36,653 bases of DNA from positions 1 to 36,653 of the forward strand of contig JAMFSN010000241.1 in assembly GCA_026225295.1 (NCBI GenBank), in the 5' to 3' direction. This document shows, in pieces, positions 30,909 to 36,653 of this stretch (the first letter of the stretch is position 1; each line of letters opens with the position of its first letter). Position numbers and translations under genes: made by a program. Origin of the DNA: Frankia alni (GTDB lineage Bacteria > Actinomycetota > Actinomycetes > Frankiales > Frankiaceae). A model generated the notes under the pieces. That model ran no database searches. It was not told the origin of the DNA and saw nothing but the letters and a program-made list of their open reading frames with translations.

Positions 30909-31700
30909 ATGAGTCTATCCGATGATCAGCTCGCCGTACTCGAAACGTTCATCGGTCTCGGCGAGTACGACGGGTCGATGGCTTGTCGTGCTCGGATGGT
31001 GCTGTTGAGGAATGATGGGCATTCGCCGGTGGATATAGCGCGGATGGTCGGGGTGTCCAAGCCAACGGTGTATCTGTGGTTGTCGCGGTATGACGAGGCC
31101 GGTCCGGACGGATTGGTGAGTCGGGTATCGACGGGTCGTCCGCCGGAGGTGTCGGACCGGACGCGGGCGCGGATCTTGGCGTTGACGAGGCAATCGCCGC
31201 CCGCCGGTAGCGGGTTGAGTCACTGGTTGAGCCGGGAGATGGCCAAATATCTGCGGCGGGTCGAGGGGATCGTCGTGTCGCATGCGTTCATCGCGGAATG
31301 GTGGCGGGAGAACGATCTCAAGCCGCATCGGGAAGGGACGTTCAAGCTGTCGACCGACCCTGCCTTCGAGACCAAGTCGCTAGAATGAAATAACTTGTTT
31401 CTTTTGGAGCCCTCCACGGGCACGTGACCTGCGAAACTGTTTCTCAGTAGGCATTTGTTACTTCATTACGGCTCCCAAGGTGATCGACGTCCTCGGTCTC
31501 TACCTCAACCCGCCCGAGGGTGCGCTGGTCCTATCGGTCGACGAGAAGACCCAGGTGCAGGCACTGGACCGGACCCAGCCGATGCTGCCGCTGGACTTCG
31601 GTAAGACAGCCAAGCGCACCCACGACTACGTACGGCACGGGACCACGAACCTGTTCGCGGCGCTGAACGTCGCGACTGGGCAGGTTCTGGGCACCTGGCC
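30909..31700 (+). pseudogene. IS630-family transposase, split by a small insert and truncated
   Basis: From ATG 30909: an N-terminal HTH (ARMVGVSKPTVYLWLSRYDE then GLVSRVSTGRPPEVSDR) and a linker up to DPAFETK at 31376. A 98-bp insert follows; the frame resumes at 31480 with [20 protein letters not shown] then [20 protein letters not shown] and [19 protein letters not shown], which contains the first DDE Asp (VLSVDEKTQ). At about 31700 the similarity stops at the junction with an IS3 element; the remaining DDE residues are lost. Removing the insert and one CCAAG copy restores the frame exactly. Confidence 0.8.
31377..31474. mobile_element. 98-bp MITE-like insertion in the IS630 transposase
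   Basis: The insert is bracketed by a 5-bp direct repeat CCAAG (31372-31376 and 31475-31479) and has imperfect terminal inverted repeats: left GCTAGAATGAAATAAC, right end reversed GCCGTAATGAAGTAAC. It has no coding capacity and is much less GC-rich than its surroundings. Size, target duplication and inverted ends are those of a miniature inverted-repeat element mobilised by an unidentified transposase. An internal GGAGCCCTCC-type palindrome occurs near 31407-31416. Confidence 0.7.
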
Positions 31701-32056
31701 CCGGGCGCGGTGAAGTTCCGCCCCCGCGTCCGGGTCTGTGGTGACCCGCCAGGGCCGCGGCTGGCAGGAGACCAGGTGTCCAGCTGCCGCATCAGGGATC
31801 TGACCAGATCCAGGCCGGTGTGGACGCCACGGCGGGCCAGGGCGAGGTGGACGCGGCGGTAGCCGTAGGTGCCGTCGGACTCCTCGAACTCGATCTTGAC
31901 CTGGGCGGCGAGCCAGGCCCGACGCATCGCGGTCGCTGATGTGGGCCGCTCGCGCCACTCGTAGAACCCCGAGCGCGACACACCCATCCAGCTGAACATC
32001 CGAACCAGCGGGTAATTGGCCCTCTCGCTATCGATGAACGCGTACTTGGCGCTCAC
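31695..32056 (-). pseudogene. IS3-family transposase OrfB, truncated and frameshifted
   Basis: Starts at GTG 32056: MSAKYAFIDSERANYPLVRM then SWMGVSRSGFYEWRERPTSA, GTYGYRRVHLALARRGVHTG and LMRQL. After this the expected CQPRPWR..T appears in another frame, then RNFTAP. The DDE integrase core (GDITYI and beyond) is absent, replaced by antisense IS630 sequence. It is not functional. Confidence 0.75.
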
Positions 32057-32343
32057 CGATATTCCTGGGCGAAGAAGGCTGCCGCTTTTCCCAGGAATTC
32101 CGCTTTCATGCGGAGGTCGCGAACTTCGCGTTCCAGTTCGCGGAGCCGGGCACGTTCATGAATCGATAGCGGCGGCTCCTCGCTGACATGTTCCCGCCGA
32201 TAGGTGTTAACCCAGCTACCCAGGGTGTCTTCCAGAATCCCAAGTTCCTTCGCGACGACCACGATCGGACGCGGCCCGTCGATCACCATCTTGACCGCTT
32301 CTTCCCGAAACTCGGGAGAATACTTCCTTCTATGTTGTGCCAC
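32053..32343 (-). CDS. IS3-family transposase OrfA
   Basis: 96 residues from GTG 32343, preceded by AGGGGAG. N-terminal helix-turn-helix (KYSPEFREEAVKMVIDGPRP, VVAKELGILEDTLGSWVNTY) that binds the element ends, and a C-terminal leucine-zipper-like helix (LRELEREVRDLRMKAEFLGK). Ends KAAAFFAQEYR, the usual orfA end. The stop TGA overlaps the GTG of orfB, the normal place for frameshift or coupled translation in IS3 elements. It looks intact, but its partner is not. Confidence 0.85.
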   Translation of the reverse strand: MAQHRRKYSPEFREEAVKMVIDGPRPIVVVAKELGILEDTLGSWVNTYRREHVSEEPPLSIHERARLRELEREVRDLRMKAEFLGKAAAFFAQEYR

Positions 32344-32409
32344 CGGATCTCCCCTAACTCGGATGCTAATCCTATAGGATCCACAATCCGGATTCTTCGG
32401 GGCGTCTCA

Positions 32410-32777
32410 GCGTCGCGTATTCGATCGACTCGTATTCGGGTCGGTATGGCAAATTCTGTGACGGTGTGTGGTTGTGTTTCGTTGGACGCGCGATTGCCCA
32501 GCGTCGACGTGAGTCGTCCGCGTGCGACGACCACCACCGCTGTGCGGCCTAGCGGATAACTGCCGGCCAGCCGGTGCGGCCGCCGCACCACTGCCGCACC
32601 ACCGCCGTGGGGGCGACGGGTGCAAACCGGTGGGGCGGGGTGTGACGAGCGGGCCGTGGTCGAACGAACTGCTCAGTAGCAGAACCACGGTGAGGGGCAG
32701 GGTTCGGCGGGTGGGCATGGCGCCAGTCTCGGCGTAGCGGCGCTCATGCCCACTCAGGGGCTTCCCGGACAACACCC
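32410..32777. other. Intergenic region between the IS3 end and the PadR operator
   Basis: About 370 bases, no supported gene. A GTG-rich/CCAC-rich low-complexity segment (32525-32620) yields only shadow frames. Confidence 0.4.
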
Positions 32778-32817
32778 GCTCGTATCACCTCAGGGTATTA
32801 CCTCAGGTGATACGAGC
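32778..32817. promoter_or_regulatory. Large palindromic operator upstream of the PadR gene
   Basis: Arms GCTCGTATCACCT (32778-32790) and AGGTGATACGAGC (32805-32817) are perfectly complementary, separated by 14 bases. The spacer plus right arm contains a second near-palindrome TATTACCT-C-AGGTGATA, so two ACCTCAGG units are arranged within 40 bp. It ends 15 bases before the PadR ATG. It is the likely autoregulatory site of the PadR protein and thus of the whole ABC operon. Confidence 0.7.
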
Positions 32818-32832
32818 GGTTATGGTGCTTCC

Positions 32833-33360
32833 ATGAACGTCCCGACCACGCTGCTCGGCCTGCTCGAACCCGAGCCTAGCCACGGCTACGAGCTCAAACG
32901 CTCCTACGACTCGCTGTTCGCCGACAACGGCCGCGCGTTGTCGTTCGGACAGCTTTACGGCACCCTCAACCGCCTCGAACGCGACGGGCAGATCCAGGTC
33001 CTCGGCGCCGCTCCGGGCGAGGGGCCGGACCGCAAGCGGTATGTGATCACCGAGACCGGCGTCGCTCAGGTCGAGACGTGGCTCGCCGAGCCCGAACGGC
33101 CCGAGCCGATGCTCCAGGCGACCCTCTTCGTCAAGGTCGTCCTCGCGCTGCTGTCCGACCGCCCAGCCGCCAAGTATCTCGACACCCAGCGCGACGCCCA
33201 CCTCGAGCGGATGCGCGAGCTGACCGCGATGCGCAAGGCAGGTCCGCTCAGCCGCACCATCCTGGCCGACTTCGGCCTCTTCCACCTCGAAGCCGACCTG
33301 CGCTGGATCGACATGACCACGGCCCGGCTCGATCAACTCCGAAACGAGATCACCCGATGA
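32833..33360 (+). CDS. PadR-family transcriptional regulator
   Basis: 175 residues from ATG 32833; the frame is open earlier but would run through the operator. PadR proteins are dimeric winged-helix repressors, often next to ABC exporters they control in response to drugs or peptides. N-terminal wHTH: TLLGLLEPEPSHGYELKRSY, then LSFGQLYGTLNRLERDGQIQ, and the wing DRKRYVITETGVAQVETWL. The C-terminal helices (YLDTQRDAHLERMRELTAMR and FGLFHLEADLRWIDMTTARL) form the dimerisation part of the PadR-s1/Vir type. The stop overlaps the ATPase ATG (ATGA), so all three genes form one operon. Confidence 0.9.
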   Translation: MNVPTTLLGLLEPEPSHGYELKRSYDSLFADNGRALSFGQLYGTLNRLERDGQIQVLGAAPGEGPDRKRYVITETGVAQVETWLAEPERPEPMLQATLFVKVVLALLSDRPAAKYLDTQRDAHLERMRELTAMRKAGPLSRTILADFGLFHLEADLRWIDMTTARLDQLRNEITR

Positions 33361-34034
33361 GCATCCTGTCCGCCGATCACCTCACCAAGTCCTACGGCTC
33401 GACCGTGGCCCTGCACGACGCGAGCATGTCGTTGCAGCCGGGCGAGATCCTCGCGGTCATGGGGCCGAGCGGCTCCGGGAAATCCACGCTGCTGCACTGC
33501 TTGGCCGGCATCTTCACCCCAGACGGCGGCACCGTGACGTTCAACGGCCGGGACCTGGCGGCGTTGTCGGACCGGGAGCGGACCCGGCTGCGCCGTACCG
33601 ACTTCGGGTTCGTGTTCCAGTTCGGTCAACTGGTGCCGGAGCTGACCGCGGTCGACAACATGGCGCTGCCACTGCTGCTCGCCGGCGTCCGCCGCCGTCC
33701 CGCGTACGACCGGGCCGCGGCGTGGTTCCCGCGGCTCGGGCTGACCGGGCTGGAAGGCCGCCGTACCGGCGAGTTGTCCGGGGGGCAGGCCCAGCGGGTC
33801 GCGGTCGGGCGGGCTCTCGTCACCGGCCCGACGGTGCTCTTCGCCGACGAACCGACCGGCGCCCTGGACTCGCTGACCGGCGAGAACGTGATGGACCTGA
33901 TGGTCGACACCGTGCGCACCGAAGGCACCGCCGTCATCCTGGTCACCCACGACGCCCGCGTCGCCGCGCACGCCGACCGGCAGATCACCGTCCGCGACGG
34001 AGCGGTCATCGCCCCCGAGGTGCACGTCGCATGA
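33357..34034 (+). CDS. ABC transporter ATP-binding protein (LolD/MacB/BceA type)
   Basis: 225 residues from ATG 33357, overlapping the PadR stop; the longer open frame upstream is a shadow of padR. Walker A GPSGSGKST, Q-loop FQFGQLVPELTAVDNM, signature LSGGQAQRVAVGRAL, Walker B VLFADEPTGALDS and H-loop VTHDAR are all intact. This class energises FtsX-like permeases that do not transport across the membrane but extract or sense lipids, peptides or antibiotics. ATGA overlap with the permease gene. Confidence 0.93.
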   Translation: MSILSADHLTKSYGSTVALHDASMSLQPGEILAVMGPSGSGKSTLLHCLAGIFTPDGGTVTFNGRDLAALSDRERTRLRRTDFGFVFQFGQLVPELTAVDNMALPLLLAGVRRRPAYDRAAAWFPRLGLTGLEGRRTGELSGGQAQRVAVGRALVTGPTVLFADEPTGALDSLTGENVMDLMVDTVRTEGTAVILVTHDARVAAHADRQITVRDGAVIAPEVHVA

Positions 34035-36259
34035 TCCGCCTCGGCCTCCACCTCACCCTGCGCAGCGGCCGCGAAGCCCTCACCCGGCTCGTGGTCGCCG
34101 CCCTGTCCGTCGCCGTCGGCGTCGGTCTGCTGCTGTCCGTCCTGGCCATGTACCACGCCTACCGCGACACCATCACCAAACCCTGCTGGCAGTGCACCCA
34201 GGTAGCCGACACCAACGGGTCACTGCTGTGGAACTACCAGCAGGACATCTACGCCGGCCACACCATCGACCGGGTCGACATCGCCACCGTCGCCGCGCAC
34301 ACCCCGACGATGCCGGGCCTGTCGGCGCTGCCCGCCGCAGGCCAGTACGACGCATCACCCGCTCTGGTCGCGCTGCTGCGCAGCGTGCCCACCGACGAGC
34401 TCGCCGACCGGTTCCCCGGCACCCTCGCCGGCACCATCGGCCCGGCCGGGCTACAAAGCCCCGACAGCCTAGCCATCGTCGTCGGCCACCCGCCATCGGA
34501 CCTGAGTTCGCACACGATGCGCATCTCGGCGATCGACACCGCGCCGCGCGGCCTGTCCACGTCGCAGATCTACCAGTTCGGCTTCGCCATGGGCGCGGTC
34601 GCGCTGCTCGTGCCGATGCTCGTCCTCATCGGCAACGCCACCCGGATGGCCGCCGCCCGCCGCGAGGAGCGCTACGCCGCGATGCGCCTCGTCGGCGCCG
34701 AACGCTCACAGATCAACATGATCGCCTCGGTCGACGCCGTCCTCGGGGCCATCGCCGGCGCGATCGGAGGCATCGGCATCTACGCGGCACTCCGGCCCGG
34801 ACTGGTCCACCTGCCGCTGCTCGGATACCGGTTCTTCGACACCGCGATCACCCCGACCGGCTGGGGCTACCTCGGCGCGCTGCTGGCCGTACCGGCCGCC
34901 GCCACGGTCACCTGCCTCGCCTCACTGCGCCGGGTCCGGATCTCACCGCTAGGTGTCACCCGCCGGGTCACCCCGCCCGCGCCACGCATGTGGCGGATCC
35001 TTCCGCTGCTCATTGGCCTGGCCGTGTTCATCGTGCCGCTGCTGAACACGACCAAGCCGAACGGGACGCCCGGCCTGGCCGTCCTCGCACTGATCATGGT
35101 CATGGTCGGTCTCATGATCGCCGGACCGTGGCTGACGATGGCGGCCGCACGGCTGCTCGCCCGCACCAGCCGCGGCGGCGCCGGCCTACTGGCCGCCCGG
35201 CGCCTGGCCGACAACCCACGCGCTTCCTTCCGCATGGTCAGCGGACTCGTCCTGGCGGTCATGGTCAGCACCACCCTGGCCGCCCTCGTCCCGGCGGCCC
35301 TCGCCTCCCAAGACAGTGGACAGGTCAGCGCGCTGCAGAACGTGCTGCGGCTCGGATTCAACAACGGGAATGACGCACCGAAACCCGGGGCCGTCCTCGG
35401 CCTCGACCCCGCCGAGGCCACCCAGGTGATGGCGGCGGTCGCGGCGGTACCCGGCACGCACCTGATCCCGATCTACGCCCCCAGCACGGCCGACGATGCG
35501 CTCCAGCAGACCGGGCCGTTCTTCGGCGGCGACTCGGTGATTCCCTGCAGCGACGCCCGCCTCCTGCCGGCACTGGGCATCTGCCCGGCCGGCGCCCGAA
35601 TGGTCCTGGCCGACACCGGTTCGACGTACACCGATAACCTGCGTGCGCTTAATCAGACGCTGCCGTTTATCACTACTAACAGCACCCCGACCAGCGACGA
35701 CATGGCGCAGCTACGGCTGAGCGACCTGCTGGTCACCACCACCAGCGCCAGTAGCCTGGAACGGGTCCGCACCGCCCTCAGCCGCTACGGACAGGACATC
35801 GACTCGGACGAAACCCCGATGACTTTCGGTGAGGTCGCCGCGGTCCGCGCGAGGCTGTTCCTGGCCATCGAACGGGTCGTGACCGTCCTGGTCGCCATCA
35901 CTCTGCTGGTCGCCGGCTCCGGACTCGCCGTCGCGGTCTCCGGCAGCCTGGTCGAACGCAAACGACCCTTCACCCTGCTCCGCGTCACCGGCACCGGGCT
36001 CGCCACCCTGTACCGCGCAGTCCTGCTGGAAACTGTGCTGCCGCTGCTGGCCGCGACCATCGTCGCCGCCGGCGTCGGCCTAGCCGTGGCTTACCCCGTC
36101 GCCCGCAGCCTGGCCCCGCAACAGCACGGCGACGTCCTGCCACACCCGACCTACTACCTGACCTTGACCGGCGGCGTCCTGCTGTCGATCGCGATCATCG
36201 CCGCCTGCCTACCGATCCTCAGCCGAATCACCGCAACCAACCACGCCCGCTTCGAATAA
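34031..36259 (+). CDS. FtsX-like ABC permease
   Basis: 742 residues from ATG 34031. Two FtsX-type blocks: TM1 near residues 20-45 (VVAALSVAVGVGLLLSVLAM), a large extracytoplasmic domain, TM2-4 near 185-310 (MGAVALLVPMLVLIGNATRM then RREERYAAMRLVGAERSQIN, the conserved cytoplasmic coupling segment), central spans near 325-375, a second extracytoplasmic domain with two cysteines (VIPCSDARLLPALGICPAGA), and three C-terminal spans (VVTVLVAITLLVAGSGLAVA, TVLPLLAATIVAAGVGLAV, GGVLLSIAIIAACLPIL). With the ATPase it forms a BceAB/MacB-like complex; drug or envelope-peptide resistance is inferred from the PadR neighbour. Confidence 0.88.
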   Translation: MIRLGLHLTLRSGREALTRLVVAALSVAVGVGLLLSVLAMYHAYRDTITKPCWQCTQVADTNGSLLWNYQQDIYAGHTIDRVDIATVAAHTPTMPGLSALPAAGQYDASPALVALLRSVPTDELADRFPGTLAGTIGPAGLQSPDSLAIVVGHPPSDLSSHTMRISAIDTAPRGLSTSQIYQFGFAMGAVALLVPMLVLIGNATRMAAARREERYAAMRLVGAERSQINMIASVDAVLGAIAGAIGGIGIYAALRPGLVHLPLLGYRFFDTAITPTGWGYLGALLAVPAAATVTCLASLRRVRISPLGVTRRVTPPAPRMWRILPLLIGLAVFIVPLLNTTKPNGTPGLAVLALIMVMVGLMIAGPWLTMAAARLLARTSRGGAGLLAARRLADNPRASFRMVSGLVLAVMVSTTLAALVPAALASQDSGQVSALQNVLRLGFNNGNDAPKPGAVLGLDPAEATQVMAAVAAVPGTHLIPIYAPSTADDALQQTGPFFGGDSVIPCSDARLLPALGICPAGARMVLADTGSTYTDNLRALNQTLPFITTNSTPTSDDMAQLRLSDLLVTTTSASSLERVRTALSRYGQDIDSDETPMTFGEVAAVRARLFLAIERVVTVLVAITLLVAGSGLAVAVSGSLVERKRPFTLLRVTGTGLATLYRAVLLETVLPLLAATIVAAGVGLAVAYPVARSLAPQQHGDVLPHPTYYLTLTGGVLLSIAIIAACLPILSRITATNHARFE

Positions 36260-36436
36260 CCGGCCACCGGTGCGGTTGATCTAGCGCAGACAGCCCGATT
36301 GGCCGTTTCCAGGCGCATGAGGGGTCAAGGCCTGCTGCTGGCGTATCGGCTCCAAATGGTGCCGGCGTTGATGACCTGCCGAGTGGCGGGACTGCATGAC
36401 GTTAGATGATCGCGGTCTTGGTGACGGATGCTGCCC
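36260..36436. other. Short intergenic region between convergent genes
   Basis: Nothing recognised apart from a weak CCGGCCACCGGTGCGG stem candidate just after the permease stop. Confidence 0.3.
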
Positions 36437-36653
36437 TCAGCCCGGCCCTCGCAGGGACGCTAGGCAGCTGTGGCCGGTTGGTGCTGGCGATCGGCGGCCC
36501 TGTACTCGGCCGCGAACCGAGTACAGGGCGAGTCGCGCGTTGTGGGCGTTCACCTGTTCGCGCAGATCGGCGAACACCGCCATCCGCCGCTGCAGCTTGT
36601 CGATGTCCTCCGCGCGTCCCGGACCTGGCGGGGCATAGACCACGTGCGGGTCG
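36437..36653 (-). CDS. Unknown protein, C-terminal part (5' end outside window)
   Basis: The minus-strand frame is open from the window edge to a stop at 36437-36439: DPHVVYAPPGPGRAEDIDKL then QRRMAVFADLREQVNAHNAR, LALYSVRGRVQ and a Ser/Pro-rich end. The central segment looks like a coiled helix with real codon pattern. I do not recognise the family. A 12-bp inverted repeat lies within the coding end. Confidence 0.45.
   Translation of the reverse strand, partial: DPHVVYAPPGPGRAEDIDKLQRRMAVFADLREQVNAHNARLALYSVRGRVQGRRSPAPTGHSCLASLRGPG
36498..36528. repeat. 12-bp perfect inverted repeat inside the partial gene
   Basis: CCCTGTACTCGG and CCGAGTACAGGG separated by seven bases (CCGCGAA). In the minus-strand frame it encodes LYSVRGRVQ. 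It may be an intragenic hairpin or a recombination/insertion target. Confidence 0.6.

Larger units (their letters stand above)
31695..32409 (-). mobile_element. IS3-family insertion sequence, right part missing
   Basis: Contains orfA and the N-terminal part of orfB. The left end is recognisable at 32409: on the minus strand TGAGACGCCCCGAAGAATCC, similar to the TGAACCGCCCCG ends of IS6110-type IS3 elements. The other end is gone; the element abuts IS630 sequence at about 31695, so no target duplication can be checked. Confidence 0.7.

Noticed and set aside
33722-34030. Possible 103-residue N-terminal extension of the FtsX-like permease
   Set aside because: It overlaps the ATPase coding sequence entirely and is Arg/Pro-rich; the ATG at 34031 gives the ATGA overlap typical of the operon and starts right before TM1.
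1-36653. CRISPR arrays
   Set aside because: No regularly spaced identical repeats with unique spacers were seen; the only tandem repeat of note is the 8-bp tract at 16911-16942.

Overview
The window is high-GC actinobacterial DNA. Arginine/alanine-rich coding, GTG starts, ATGA-type overlaps, a SsgA-family protein (known only from morphologically complex actinomycetes) and transposase relatives common in Frankia and Streptomyces point to a sporulating actinomycete; I cannot fix the genus. It reads as a chromosomal accessory region: intact envelope, transport and signalling genes alternate with many decayed fragments.

Layout. 1-5.5 kb: end of a CorA transporter, a fatty-acid desaturase, the 3' end of a dead group II intron (domains V and VI still foldable) and a large cell-surface beta-helix protein resembling AlgG epimerases. 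5.5-12.3 kb: a two-gene ABC exporter, a phosphodiester glycosidase-like exoprotein, a SEDS (FtsW/RodA) glycosyltransferase and a phospholipase D-like protein. 12.3-16.7 kb: a decayed M56 peptidase remnant, a ZIP metal transporter behind a DtxR/IdeR-like box, an OmpR-type two-component system and a four-repeat membrane protein. 16.7-19.1 kb: a BlaI/M56 locus in which the repressor HTH is fused in frame to the M56 membrane segment and the peptidase frame is broken, once within an 8-bp tandem repeat; a PAP2 phosphatase diverges from it. 19-22.8 kb: CDF metal exporter, a duplicate of its 3' end, an integrase remnant, a HAF-repeat protein with a very strong hairpin, an IS5-type remnant, TerD and a tRNA-Lys(CTT). 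23-30.3 kb: a frameshifted Wzz-like protein, an esterase tail, small ORFs, a broken transposase, SsgA-like, and a GT2 + GT39 pair. 30.7-32.4 kb: a second copy of the ABC permease C-terminus, an IS630 transposase split by a 98-bp MITE-like insert, and a truncated IS3 element. 32.8-36.3 kb: PadR regulator plus ATPase plus FtsX-like permease as one overlapping operon with a large palindromic operator. A partial unknown gene enters from the right edge.

The most interesting signal is an 18-bp sequence, TGTAGTAGNNTGTAGNNN, found four times between genes: before the SEDS gene, after the M56 gene, at the divergent BlaI/PAP2 promoter region and before the Wzz-like gene. BlaI-type repressors bind TACA/TGTA-containing sites, so these look like one envelope-stress regulon (cell-wall glycosyltransferase, lipid phosphatase, polysaccharide co-polymerase) governed by a BlaI-like protein. 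The local BlaI/M56 gene is itself fused and frameshifted, so the functional regulator may be encoded elsewhere.
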